From Trichostrongylus colubriformis (Eukaryota > Nematoda > Chromadorea > Rhabditida > Trichostrongylidae): DNA of 64,000 nt. The position numbers and the translations under genes were made by a program. The notes below the pieces were generated by a model that saw nothing but the letters and a program-made list of their open reading frames with translations, did no database searches and had not been told where the DNA came from. Shown here in pieces: positions 52,201 through 62,010 of this stretch; position 1 is the stretch's first letter, and every line of letters starts with the position of its first letter. The stretch is from NCBI GenBank assembly GCA_963978905.1, contig OZ022260.1:48071551-48135550 (forward strand). Reading direction: 5' to 3'.

Positions 52201-55200
52201 AGGAATTGTACTAAACTATTCATTTCCGATGATTTCAACTTGAAGGAATCGTCCACGGAAAAATGAGTTTTTGTGTTACCCTTATGTTTATGTTGTATTT
52301 GTCTAGACCTCATGCAAAACTTCACGCGAAAAAATGTCGTTGGGAACGGAGAGTGGGACTGTTTACGTAAGCTTCTGTTCCTACAATGCGTCTCCGACCA
52401 CGGCGGACGACGGGACGAGGCTTTTACTCGGAGGCCCGCCCACCCGGACGTACTTCGTGGTGCTGTATCTTAGCCAGATTCACATTTTTTTCGCATTGAA
52501 TTTTGCACGAGGCCCGCATCAGGCAAATACAACATTGGAATGTGGGGGACACAAAAACTCATTTTTCCATGGACGATTCCTTTGGGAATAAGTGACTGAA
52601 GTAAAATCTGTTAGGGGTTTTATAACAAGGACTTGGCTTGACTTGCACATGGTTTCAGTGGAAGAAGTCACATGGTTTTGCTAGAAGAAGCTTACAGATC
52701 ACGGTAGCATCGCACTGAGGTCTTCGAATACTTTTCTACCGTATCCACCAAAATTATTGGTGGTGGACTGACAGTGATCATACTTCATAGCAGAGACGAA
52801 AAAACAACTTCTCAGGCCTATTCCAAATTAGCAAGGATTGCAATTTTGTGAGTAAGAGTAGCCTGGCCACAGCACAGTATGGAGGATTTTGTGAAAAAAG
52901 GTATTCTCTCACACTCCTTCTCACGGATATAGCGCTCGAAAAAGGCTGAATTTCCATGTATGTGCGCAAACTGAACGCTGTACTCATTCAGACCAGGACT
53001 AACTAACTCTTCGAAACGTTTAAATTTCCACGTAATCTCACGCTCCTACCTCCTCTATTCTCCTTTTCACAGCACCATAATTCAGCCCAATCTGAGGATC
53101 CCAATCACTGAGAACGACTTTATCCGTGCTCAGTCCGCTCTGTGGTGGTCACAACAGAGCAACACCATTGTAAGAAATGTTGTATCAATTACTTTATCAT
53201 CGCTCTCATGTGCGATTCGACCGCTAGTCCCACTGCTCATCACGTGATTCACGAGCAACGAGTGATCGGATGATCATCGTGAGTTCATGCGTCAATCAGC
53301 AGAGATATGATTCAACAGCTTTTCTCAAACTCTCAGGTACATGTTCACTAGTTGGGCTAGCGCACACTACTGCGCACGTAATATCTTAGGCGTCAGTGGG
53401 TCGATGGGAATTGCTTTTTTCTATAAATTTACACAGCACCTACTAGCACATCACGCTTCGCCCATTGTGGAAGGGTTTCCGCTCATCTTAAGTGTGTTCA
53501 AGAGAACTTGGACATTGCCCATTTCTGCCGATTTTTTTCTGGTCTCAAGGCTGGGTGAGACTCGAGTAATGATTTTTGTTGAACGGACCCCCACTCAGGG
53601 TGCGTTCCGCCCACTGTGCCCAGCAGGGTACACCGAGAGTCCGCCTCAGCAACAATCCGGCAACAGTTACTAGTGTTGTAAAGGTAAAAAAAGGGGTCGT
53701 ATTTGGTCGCCATAGAGCGGGGGGAGGGGGTGGCACTGAAGCGGCTATTTTCCTCGACACCAGGGCGTGCTTGGGGCCCAGGTCTCTTCCATGACTTTCC
53801 AAACTCTTCCCTGACCTTCATCATCTCTCCTCCACGTTTAGGTCGTATTGGAACCCATTTAACAATTTTCGGCCTGAAAACGGAATACCTTGGTTCATGT
53901 GTGCTCACTACTTCTTGTCCCATGCCCTACCCATCCCATACTTGTCCCCATCTCCACTAGGACGTACAGACACACGAGCGTTTTGTAGTGATAATATTTA
54001 GGCCACTGCTAATGGTAGCTATACTCATAAGTTTTATCCCCTCACAGATCAGTTAAACAAAATGCGATATCTAGGTTTCTGGGTTTTTCTTCCGCTCCCC
54101 CCCCCCCCCCCCTCCCACTCTCTCTCTCTCTCTATGGGCAGATTCATCTATTCATGATTAATTTTTTCACGATGAACACTCAGTTTCACTCGAAGGAAAG
54201 AACCAAATATGGCAGGAATACAGCTTCTGAAAGTCTCTATAGTTACAAGAATGCTGAATTATGGGCAAAAGGTTTGTTTTCGAAGGGGACTTGATTCCGC
54301 ACTTCATGCTTTCCGGGTACTTGTGCTAATCCGTTATACTACCGACCGAGACCACTTTTGCCGCGACTCAGGTTTTGCATGGTATATTTACCATAGCTTA
54401 TCAGCACTAACACGTATAACGTGATGAAGCTGGAACCCGTTTGAGATTGAAGCTTTCCTGTATAACTCAGAATCCTCATATATTTTGTCATCGCGAGCTG
54501 CGGCAAAAATCAGCAGTTATCATAAATTAGAACTTTGTTCTTTCCTATTATTTTCTGTGGAACGTCGCAGTAGACAGATTACACCAGTCATCAGCCTCTT
54601 CTCCTTTGAAATCGAAAATTTGCATGCGCTAGTTTTCCGGTGATTCATGTGTTTGGAAACGATTCAATTCAAAGACAAACACGTGGTCCGAGGAGAAAAA
54701 ATTCGATACCTGGGGAATTGTCTTTTCGATGATTACACAGCTAAAGCCAGACATTTGTAAATATTTAGTTGAGTTGTGAGATAATGGATCGACGGACATT
54801 GATGTTCCTCAATGTCCGCTAATTCCTCCTAATTAGGTACTAAAATAACCTTCCCTCCATATAATGTGTTGCCAGTTTAGGATTTCAAGCATAGGATTTC
54901 AAGCGAATTATGAAAAGCAAACCAAAAAAGGTGTTGAGCTCACCTGAACGGATTAACAGCGACGAGTATAGGTCCAATGTAGGTGTAGATGTGTCCGCTG
55001 TTGAAGCGATCTCTGAGATTGTCAAGCAGCGTCTGTTCAGTCAGTTCAGGAAGCATACACAGGTCGGCATATTCTCGATCCTATAACAGGCACTGGTACT
55101 TCACAACTATTATAAGAGCCCTTTTGCGCGGCCAATGAAGCAAGGATCACATGTTTTGTAAAAAATGAAATCATTTTCTCTCGTAATCGGTTATGAGGGT

Positions 55201-57558
55201 CTGGGACTAGTCAGTCCGTTCGCAGTCTAGCACTTGAGCGAGGACGTCAGATACGGCTGGTGCAAGAACTTAGTAAACCGTTCAAGTTGGAAGCAGAAGA
55301 ATTCACTTCAGCAGTGACACTGTGATGGTAAACGAAAAGGCACGAAGTCTCAAGAGTTATTTGTGATGTCAATATTGTAATTCACTTCAATTATTTTGTT
55401 CAAATTCAATTTTCCTTTTAGTTTTTACTTTTTCGCTTATTCTCCCTTTCATTGCTTCACTTGTTTGTTCTGTTTGTTATTTCATTTGATTCAAATCATC
55501 GTGAATGATGAGATACAATCTACGCGACAACAAACAAGAACTATGTTAGCTTGTCCGTGCTGCTGCGGCCCCGTTTCCTACAGCGAGCAACTCGGAAAGG
55601 AGATGTGTGCAGTTTGCAATGATGCCGCGACATCGCGAATAAAAACCACGACGTCACGCTTTCTAACCCGAGTTTGCTATTACCCCATCTAACCTCGAAT
55701 ATCCATTTTGAGACGAACATTTCTTCACGTTTTCCTTTTTCTTACTACCTTTTCCAGTGCCCTTAAGGAGTTCGATACGCGGATCTTCAGACGTACTTTC
55801 GCATTCCTTTCCAGTATAATAAGGAACTGGACGGAGGGGGTGTGGTGACAGGTGGCGCGCACTCCCAATATCATGGTGCGGGATAAAATCCTGCATCAAC
55901 CTCGCACAGGTCAACCCAGAGCCTTCCATCGCTCCGGTAAGGGAGGATTAGTACCGGACCCGTCTGGTAGGATAAAGGTCCTGACTTGTACATCGTCTGC
56001 TCCCGTGTCATCGTATGGGCCAAATCGCATGCACCCCCCCCCCCCCTCCCCACGAATCTAAGTTGAACTAAAGTGCGCGGCGCACCCCACAAATATTAAA
56101 ACCATAAACCGAACTATACGAAATACTACTATTTTACTCGCTGCTTAATAGCATAATGTTACATGCTCTACAAAATGTGGAAGAAACCTCAAGAATCAAG
56201 GATTCGGCTCGAAAAAAATAATGAAAGCCACAAAACTTACATGAGGTTGTTGAAGAAATCTTGCCAGAAATGCATCAATGGTGCTGGCAGCTTCAGCCGA
56301 ACCGAAACGTGTGCACGACGAACCTGTACGGGCTCCTTTATGCCTTAATTGATTCACTTCAGTTGGAATTCAGCAGAGAAACACTGTGGAGGCTTTCTCT
56401 TACCTGAACACGAAACGGTAATTACTGACAGTCTGCTCTCCACCGGGCATTCGACTCCAGATCAACTGTGCAGCTACCGGATACTCACCCCGATCCAACC
56501 GTCGTTCCTGGATCATACCATATGAGCACGAAATAAAAATCTGGTTTTTATTGATTTGTTGGGAAGATCATGATCTGCTCTAGGAATCGTGTAATATAGC
56601 AGGATGTGATATTTGGAGCGAATGCTTTTGGGGTTGGTGAACACTATTTTATTTGCGCACTTATATGGTATAACCCATAAACCCAAAATACCCAAAAAAA
56701 AAACCCAAACACCCAAAAAAGGTATAACTCAAAGAAAGGTATTAAGTGTAATCTCCGATTGAGAGCAGAAACTCACCTGGTACATATAAAAGTAGTTTGT
56801 TACTACCAAGCGTATGAATTTTCGTTATAGCGAAACTGGAGTTGACACGCACCCCCGCTGTCCTGGTGCTGGGATCAAATCCCGCATCAACGCCCGACCC
56901 GGCCAAGCGAGCCTTCCATTCCTCCGAGGTGGGTAATTTTGTGCCAAACTTGTCTGGGAGAATAGCTGATTGTACATTGGCTAACCTAAGGAATTGTATA
57001 GGGAAATCGCATTCACCTGCTACCACGATTCTGAATGGAACTAGAATGCGCGGCGCATCCCTCCGAGGAAATGATCAAAGCCAGAAATTTCATCCTTCTA
57101 TTACTTCATGACGATATATATGAGTAAGCTAAAAAAAAAGGTGCCACGTACTTTTGAGGCTTGCCCATCTGGTGTCACCATCATTTCAAAAATATCAAAG
57201 TCCTCCGCAGATTGTCCAACCAAATCTGAATAAAGTACCACTTTCTCGTTATGTTTCAGAAATGATATTTTTCCTGCAATTTACCTGGTCGGTGAGAAAT
57301 CACCCGCTCGATGAGCTCTTCAGTTGTGGAGCGTTTGTGTAGGTCAATGCATACACGGTCATTTTGATCTTCGGGATTGAAACAGTGCATGTACACCTGA
57401 AGAGCTCGGCTGAGTGCTGCTGAAGCTTGTGAGATGCGAGTAAAGGTTTGAAGACCCACCGTGACCATATAGTTGTGAGCTTCATCGGGAGCTGTAATTG
57501 TGTGCGCACGCCGGGGGAAACATCCCAGCGCACCAGACGAGATCGAATCAAACGACAT
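31216..57558 (-). CDS. hum-7: Class IX unconventional myosin with RhoGAP tail (about 1754 aa, 45 exons)
   Basis: Exons (minus, 5' to 3'): 57558-57285, 57225-57152, 56507-56404, 56343-56241, 55080-54944, 50939-50832, 50042-49874, 49815-49721, 49651-49589, 49533-49434, 49381-49226, 48321-48220, 48161-48096, 48042-47919, 47089-46962, 46901-46824, 46767-46669, 46342-46256, 46200-46085, 46026-45953, 45897-45692, 45637-45488, 44790-44680, 44623-44498, 44443-44374, 44307-44228, 44170-44088, 44032-43946, 43857-43723, 43056-42988, 42777-42636, 42582-42443, 38311-38181, 38127-38007, 37941-37863, 37399-37214, 36308-36190, 36116-36047, 33936-33745, 33688-33561, 33500-33442, 33376-33248, 31742-31624, 31553-31467, 31404-31216. 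All phases agree; the total is 5265 nt. The order RA, motor, IQ, C1, C1, RhoGAP is diagnostic for myosin IX (C. elegans HUM-7), an actin motor that inactivates Rho. It appears intact. The last exon's end and first Met are less certain. Confidence 0.9.
32120..32520. repeat. Repeat family H, two pieces in a myosin intron
   Basis: GGTCGTACCTTCAGAGGTCAGCG and GGTACACCGAAGGTC resemble 20540-20700. 32420-32515 resembles 53665-53765 (AGTTACTAGTxTTGTA and CGGCTATTTTC-like blocks). Confidence 0.4.
32780..33000. mobile_element. MITE-E-like copy
   Basis: Inverted blocks GTTCCACCCGCTCGAATAAT / CACTTCGAGCGGATGTAGCG around CCACGCCCACTTGAG / AAGGCGTGG. Lies in the intron before exon 42. Confidence 0.5.
33745..33936 (-). 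other. Second C1 domain (residues about 1455-1518)
   Basis: A single exon with the full pattern: [35 protein letters not shown] and TQTC. It immediately precedes RhoGAP, the standard myosin IX arrangement. Confidence 0.9.
34150..34418. mobile_element. MITE-C copy
   Basis: Ends GGGTATCGATTGATCGAATT and AATTCAACCAATCGACCCCA are inverted, with the internal GGAATTCCGCTCA block. In the myosin intron between exons 38 and 39. Confidence 0.65.
34449..34861. mobile_element. Large hairpin element L
   Basis: The left arm CTAGGAAAGGGCTTCAGCTT and right arm CATTTCCTAG pair over about 110 bp each. The centre also forms GGCTTACTGATAGTGTYCAA / AACACTATCAGTAAGCCACA. It sits in the same intron as the MITE-C copy. 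Confidence 0.7.
36840..37175. mobile_element. MITE-E remnant plus MITE-1 remnant
   Basis: 36840-36925 has GTGGGTGGGCGTGGTCGGAG and an AAAAAGGGCGCAACCTG end as in MITE-E. 36945-37175 has the CGCCGTTTTATTTCG block and the TTATCCCCTCCGGTGTCTTT end of MITE-1. It lies 39 bases before exon 36 ends. Confidence 0.5.
38007..38311 (-). other. First C1 zinc-binding domain (residues about 1219-1303)
   Basis: Exons 33-34 give a Cys/His set in C1 spacing: [17 protein letters not shown], then [14 protein letters not shown] and SLPC. Two exons are needed to complete it, and the join is in phase (C plus AC). It likely binds zinc; diacylglycerol binding is uncertain. Confidence 0.75.
38312..40064. other. Myosin intron 32, first part: nothing recognised
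   Basis: Unique-looking DNA. An open stretch at 39666-39884 (with [20 protein letters not shown]) has no identifiable family or paired splice sites. Confidence 0.4.
40067..40964 (-). mobile_element. Deleted mariner element (898 bp)
   Basis: Perfect 30-bp inverted ends beginning TTAGGTTGATTCATAATAAA (40067-40096 and 40935-40964), flanked by TA on both sides (40065-40066, 40965-40966). This is the Tc1/mariner target signature. The minus strand encodes an N-terminal helix-turn-helix-like piece ([20 protein letters not shown]), then a deletion. After it come shifted pieces of the catalytic domain including [13 protein letters not shown], which carries the third catalytic Asp. The first catalytic Asp region is missing and stops/frameshifts occur. 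It is dead but could be mobilised in trans because its ends are perfect. Confidence 0.9.
41560..41820 (+). pseudogene. Possible Penelope-like element endonuclease relic
   Basis: Broken plus-strand frames read [38 protein letters not shown] and, after a one-base shift, [17 protein letters not shown]. This resembles the C-terminal GIY-YIG-type tail seen on some nematode Penelope-like retroelement proteins. Assignment rests on recollection of the family pattern, not a search. Confidence 0.35.
43946..44443 (-). other. IQ motif neck (residues about 950-1057)
   Basis: Exons 25-28 encode consecutive IQ-like repeats: [55 protein letters not shown] and [14 protein letters not shown]. They would bind calmodulin-type light chains. 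Confidence 0.8.
46388..46655. mobile_element. MITE-C copy next to exon 17
   Basis: Inverted ends around GCCGATTGGTGAATTTTCGC and ATCCGACCAATCGACCCCCA, with near-perfect inner arms (GGAATTCCGCTCAAGACGCA / TGCGTCTTGAGCGGAATCCC). It ends only about 13 bases from the exon 17 donor at 46668. Confidence 0.75.
47549..47812. mobile_element. MITE-D copy
   Basis: Starts GAGGCTACTTACGCCAGAAG and ends CTGGCGTAAGTACCCTCACC. The GC-rich centre is rich in CACTGCCTC. It belongs with 50455-50672. Confidence 0.65.
50455..50672. mobile_element. MITE-D copy
   Basis: Ends GGCGAAGCTACTTTCTCCGG and CCGAAGAAAGTAGCCTCACC are inverted. The inner arms ACCGCCCGCGGCGAGGG / TCGCCGCGGGCGGCC are inverted as well. Confidence 0.7.
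52240..52586. mobile_element. MITE-A copy (diverged)
   Basis: Arms GAAGGAATCGTCCACGGAAA and TTCCATGGACGATTCCTTTG. The interior matches 25620-26056, including CTTCTGTTCCTACAATGCGT. Confidence 0.7.
53575..53765. repeat. Repeat family H piece
   Basis: Contains CAGGGTACACCGAGAGTCCG and GCAACAGTTACTAGTGTTGT, with relatives at 32400-32515 and 63846. Non-coding. Confidence 0.4.
55845..56075. repeat. SINE-like repeat I
   Basis: Has GGTGCGGGATAAAATCCTGC, a T-loop/B-box-like palindrome, then a shared 3' part (ACTTGTACATCG). It resembles 56836-57062 and 58250-58790. A tRNA-derived SINE is possible, but I could not place an A box. Confidence 0.45.
56241..57558 (-). other. Myosin IX N-terminus and Ras-associating domain (residues 1-185)
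   Basis: Exons 1-4. The Met at 57558 starts [20 protein letters not shown]. The RA fold begins near residue 53 with [11 protein letters not shown] and continues through [13 protein letters not shown] and [10 protein letters not shown] to about 160. The domain is typical of class IX myosins, where it precedes the motor. Whether it binds a Ras-type GTPase is unknown. Confidence 0.75.
56836..57062. repeat. SINE-like repeat I
   Basis: GGTGCTGGGATCAAATCCCG near the left and GGAACTAGAATGCGCGGCGC at the right. It lies in the intron between myosin exons 2 and 3. Confidence 0.5.
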
Positions 57559-57837
57559 CAATCGACGTGTGTGAGGGGTGGATGATGCACATCTGATCAG
57601 TCAGCAAGCCGTCGCCTTGTTCTGTAGCTGCCGAAACGAGTTGCTAGCATAGAGAAGCCTTGCTTTGAATTTTCAAAGCGGCAAACTCCTGCAACTACGA
57701 GCAGATTGAATAGAAAAGCTTGGAAATGAAGACACGTCCACGCTCAAGAAGTGATTGCACGATCCCATGGAAGAAATGAAATACTCCAATAAATCACATT
57801 AGATCAGAGCTTCGCTGACGACTGTTCTCAGCCTCAT

Positions 57838-58245
57838 TAAAGGCACCATTAGGGGTAAGGGAAAACTGAGATCTGGGGTACATGTTCTCTGAAAACGAAC
57901 CTTCTACTTCAGAGGAGGTCATATTTGGCGAAAATCGCATTGAAAAGACGCGGTTTGGGGTCTTATAACGACGCCGCAGCACAGCATATCGTTATGCGGT
58001 TATGCGGCCGGGGGAGTCGCGGTGGAGGGGCGGGACAACGATCGCGGCCGGCTGGTTCAGACTCTGGCCTGGCTTGAGTCCATTCTGGCTAAAGACGCAG
58101 AGGACGAGAGAGAAGGGGGATTTTCGGGTTCCTATTTCTCGGTTTTTTCGCCGTTTTATGTCGTTCTTTCTCTACTCTTATATTGCTGAGCACCTCTACT
58201 TTCGTAATCCCTACTTGCCGAATTTACCCCTACCGGTGTCTTTAA
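57838..58245. mobile_element. MITE-1 family copy (best preserved)
   Basis: Starts TAAAGGCACCATTAGGGGTA and ends TTTACCCCTACCGGTGTCTT, an imperfect inverted pair of about 25 bp. It lies about 280 bp upstream of the myosin ATG. Confidence 0.7.
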
Positions 58246-58790
58246 AGGCACCGGGACAGGTGCAGTTACAAGTGACGCGCATTCCCTTCTCATGGTGCGG
58301 GGACCAAATCCCGCACTAATGCCCGCCCCGCTAACTAAACTAACGAAATTCTTGAATTGGCTCAAAATATGTTCTGTGGGTAGTTTTATCCCCTGAGCAC
58401 GAAAATCGCACTGGTTTTGCGCGAGAACGTCTGGCTCGCGTGTTACGGGCTTTCAAACCTACCATATACATTTTTTTTTTTTCAAAAAAAACCTCCATAA
58501 CTCCGCTCAAAGAATCGTTCTGCAAATTTGGAACGCAGGTTAGAGATCAGCGTCCGAAAATACGTCGGACCATATGTTTCCCATTCCGAATGGTTACTTC
58601 GACCTCGGGTCCTTCCTTTGTAAGCCCTCATCCCTCCGGGGTAGGTAAATTGGCGCCAAACTTGTCTAAGAAGATAAAAGCACTGACTTGAACATTGACT
58701 TGCGCTCGTAAGTCATCATAATCGCATTTACCTACAACCGCGATTCTGAATGGATAGAACGGGAACGCGCGATGCATCACAAGAAGATAT
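58246..58790. repeat. SINE-like repeat I, interrupted copy
   Basis: Begins right at the MITE-1 end with GGCACCGGGACAGGTGCAGT, then GTGCGGGGACCAAATCCCGC. After about 300 unrelated bases it resumes with CCGGGGTAGGTAAATTGGCG and GAACGGGAACGCGCGATGCA. Confidence 0.45.
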
Positions 58791-59032
58791 TGATTAACGC
58801 CAAAAACCCTAAAGTTCACCCTTTATCAGGCATAGGTCCGGTTTTTGCTCAGGTCCACCAAAAACTATATGGATCACGGTGTATAAGATGAGGAGAACAA
58901 CAAAGTTGTGGCTGAAGAATATGCACGTCCGATGTGAAAAAAATGCAACAACCTGAACGATCAGAAATGCAATACGGGGCGTATACCTTAGGGAATGGTC
59001 AGCTTTTACCAAATAACCGTACATCCTTCATT

Positions 59033-59175
59033 CACAGCAGTCCATTTCGGAGCGCTTGATAGGGCGTGACCTACGGACTTGGGTGAGAGTGTATCGAAAT
59101 CTCTTACCCCGCCACACACTCTCACTCTTACCACTCAGGCCACGCCCTACGTAGCGCTGTGAAATGAACTGTAAA
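59033..59175. mobile_element. Hairpin MITE-G copy
   Basis: Ends CAGTCCATTTCGGAGCGCTT and AGCGCTGTGAAATGAACTGT are inverted. The inner GGGCGTGACCTACG / CAGGCCACGCCCTACG blocks pair. The sister copy is at 63674-63812. Confidence 0.75.
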
Positions 59176-59204
59176 GTGATCGGGGGCTTATTTGAGAAGG
59201 GTGG

Positions 59205-59475
59205 GGGCCGATAGTCGAATTTCCGCGCAACCGCCCGCGGCGAGCCGTGCGGCAAGTACGAGTCGTTTGGAATTTCGCTCAAGACGCAATGAGCTGGTAC
59301 CGTGAGAGGCCTTCAAAGGTAGGCGAACTCCCGAAGCTTGCAAGTGGCAATATGCAAAGCTCCGTTACGGTACCAGCCCATTGCGTCTTGAGCGGAATTC
59401 CCAACGGCTCGTACTGAGGGCGCCGCGAGTGCGACGCCGCAAGCGGAAATTCGACCTATCGACCCACATCCATTT
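59205..59475. mobile_element. MITE-C copy
   Basis: Ends GGGGGCCGATAGTCGAATTT and GGAAATTCGACCTATCGACC. The inner arms TCGTTTGGAATTTCGCTCAA / TTGAGCGGAATTCCCAACGG pair well. Confidence 0.75.
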
Positions 59476-61100
59476 GATAAGTTGGTACTACGGATTCTGA
59501 AAGGAAATAGGAATTGGTGCAGAGCAATAATATAATATTGCACACTGAAACAGTATTTTAACGTGGAGAAATGAGTTTCAGATCATTTGGCCTACACAAT
59601 GTAAGAATTGTGAAATAAAATGTGTGCAGGAACGATAAAGGAAGACTTTGATGAACAGATGCATTATCAACGAAGACAAATCTTTCGTCAAACGGTTCAA
59701 TAGTAGCATTTGATCTGATCAATATCCCTTTAAGTGCGAACGGCATTTCAAGGTACTTGACTATGGTAAGAGCAGGTTCTGATATGTGAATTGCTAAAAT
59801 GTGCATAGATCCATCCGTAATCCGTTACCCAAACGAGAAAATTCCAGAGGAAATACCGTAACAATGGGCCCATGTGAAAAAACACAGAAAAACTTTCATT
59901 TCCCTGATCCCATAAATGGGTGCGACGATATGAGGAAGGGACATTCTAGACCAACCCATCCAATCAGCACAATCACTACAAGCCTTGGATGGAAGTGGCT
60001 GTAAAAAATTGTAAATGTGAGCCGGGGAAAGTAGATTTCACATAAACCTTGAGAAAGAATAGTTGGTAAGCCACTCCTGAACAGATTCATGGGAGAAATC
60101 AAAAGCCTATTTAAATTTAATCGAATTTAATGTGCGCAGGTACCAGTCAATAATTAAGTGCAATTTATAAAACCTAATTAGCACATCCCAGAAATCGGTC
60201 AAAAAGTAAAAAAAGTAATATTTCGAATAGTACATTGAATTTTTAGATTTTTAACCGTGCAAAAGAGATCACGAGGTAGACACGTTACATAAAAATGATT
60301 TTTACCGTCTTCGACTATTTTTGAATCATTGTAGTATAATCAGTCAATAAGTACTGCATAATAAACAAGAGATAAACGCGAAATGGAACGAAATCCTGAA
60401 AGGCTGAACACGTGAGGAGCCGAAAGTGAATGGGCCGCGAAATGAGATGAATGCTTGCTTTCGACGCGAGTAGATCCGCATGGTGGATCGGCGACGATTG
60501 TACTCTTCCCTGCCTCCCAGACCGAGAGGAATCCAGTCATCAAAGACAAATATACACTGATGCGTGGGTACATTTTGACCCGAAATATGCACGTGAGCAC
60601 AAAAAATCGAGTACGGGGATAAAAAGATATCAGGTAGAGTTAAAGCTGAAGAGTAAGTGAATAAAAGCTATGATAAGGAAAGAAAGGTGGATGCCTGTAG
60701 GGATGAGGATGACCAGCTGTCGAAGAATGTAGGCGGTGCATGAAGTCAGACAAAGCCTCAGCGATGAGCAGATGGATTTATGGGATTCGGGGTTGGGAGG
60801 GAAATTTCGGTGATCCGATAGATCAATATGCGGGTTAGAAAAAAAACAGAGAGGGAGAGAGAGAGGTGGGAGGGGCTCATAGAAGCGGCTGCTCACAACA
60901 AACGGCGACAAAGACACCGGCGGCACACAGCGGGGAGGGCGCAGAAGTGCACGCGCGGCGATTGTAGAAACTTGGCCCTCAAAAAATTGACCATTTCCTC
61001 ATTCATATCCATGCAAGCGGGAATTAGCCGAAGATTATCATCATGAAACAGCCGATGAATACATGAGCAATGCGGCGCAAAGCCCGCGGAACTTCTTTTG
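59476..61100. other. Upstream of the myosin gene; GC-rich island at about 60880-61000
   Basis: Mostly AT-rich and unrecognised. The GC-rich stretch follows a GA-rich run (GAGAGGGAGAGAGAGAGGTG at about 60850). A short minus-strand open piece (MDMNEEMVNFLRAKFLQSPR, about 61010-60950) ends at a possible donor. It might be a promoter or first exon, but there is no support beyond composition. Confidence 0.25.
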
Positions 61101-61181
61101 CTACCGGCAAATGACGCTGTAAATTTCGCTCACGCAGGCTGAGGCGAGGAGATAACACGAAATCGTGCGAAGGGCCGGCCA

Positions 61182-61399
61182 TAGATCGAGTGTGGCGAGG
61201 ACTTCAAGAGGGTTCTGCCGACAGGAGTCAGTCACCCATCTCTTCCGGTACTGATGGTGTTGGCAGCAGCATTGAGTGCTACATCGACACGGCGCGGCAA
61301 GTGTCATCGATCACCCACACTGACAACACTGAAATCCTGACAACAGCACTCGGTAATCTGCAGCTGATTCCCTCGCAGAAAAACGCTGTCTGCTGCTGA
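61182..61399 (+). other. Unrecognised coding-like open stretch
   Basis: Plus-strand frame of 72 codons ending at a stop: RVWRGLQEGSADRSQSPISS, then SSIECYIDTARQVSSITHTD and a C-terminal NAVCC. The composition is less repeat-like than its surroundings and could be a last exon. No family was recognised and no upstream exon was found. Confidence 0.25.
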
Positions 61400-61516
61400 C
61401 AAAGCATCACCCTTGCTTTGAAAATTACAGTTGGTTCAGTGTTTCGCCGAACTTTTTTCTTGGATAAACTCGAGTTTCTGACGCCAAAAAAATGAGCAGT
61501 GAAGTACTTTTTGCTG

Positions 61517-62010
61517 GGTGTGTATATGGTGGTACGAATGACTTTCTTCGCACATAATGTGCGAAGAAGTAACTACCGAAGGGCGAGAATCTGAGATCAC
61601 CCAGTTATGTACCTAACTTGCCTACAACAGTCACCAAAAGAAAAAAGTTATGAAGAAAGGAAGCCAGGGGCAAATTAATTTTCTTATCGGGTACTACATG
61701 CCGTTATAAATGTCAGGAGCATTCACAACCAGGCAATTATGATGGTTATGTAATGATGAATGCTTACAAACATGCACACTTTCATCTATTGCATGAATTC
61801 ACTCATAGTATTTCGCATTCTGCTTTTTTTAAGTGAAACTTTGTACACATCAAGGCTTACCAGGCTGTTATAGGCAAGTTACATGAGTGAGTGACCTCAG
61901 ATTCTCGCCCATCGTCAATTACTTCTTCGCACATTAGTGCGAAGCTTAATTACTTCTTCGCACAGTAGGTGCAAAAAAAGATATCCGTACCACTTTATAC
62001 ACACCCCTTT
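61517..62010. mobile_element. Inverted-repeat element K
   Basis: Outer ends GGGTGTGTATATGGTGGTAC and GTACCACTTTATACACACCC are inverted. Inside, GAATCTGAGATCACC / GTGACCTCAGATTC and repeated CTTCGCACATAATGTGCGAA palindromes follow. About 240 bp of AT-rich DNA lies between. Confidence 0.65.

Larger units (their letters stand above)
50940..54943. other. Myosin intron 5 (4.0 kb), mostly unrecognised
   Basis: Contains a 24-bp duplication (TTTACTTATTTTGTCACGTA at about 51185-51230), a MITE-A copy, a family H piece and a C16 tract followed by (TC)n at 54097-54133. No nested gene was seen. Confidence 0.5.
44374..55080 (-). other. Myosin IX motor domain (residues about 186-960)
   Basis: Exons 5-25. 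The nucleotide site is intact: P-loop GESGSGKT at 281-288, switch I NNNSSRFG at 333-340 and switch II DIFGFE at 562-567. The actin-binding stretch [11 protein letters not shown] and the relay [17 protein letters not shown] are present. Between about 745 and 835 there is an extra loop-2 segment ([20 protein letters not shown] onward), the class IX hallmark linked to processive single-headed movement. It is expected to be an active ATP-driven actin motor. Confidence 0.9.

Noticed and set aside
55396..55692. Nuclear-receptor-like zinc finger ([10 protein letters not shown]) nested in a myosin intron
   Set aside because: Only a few residues match. The rest of the DNA-binding domain is missing and there are no splice sites to supply it. 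Probably chance.
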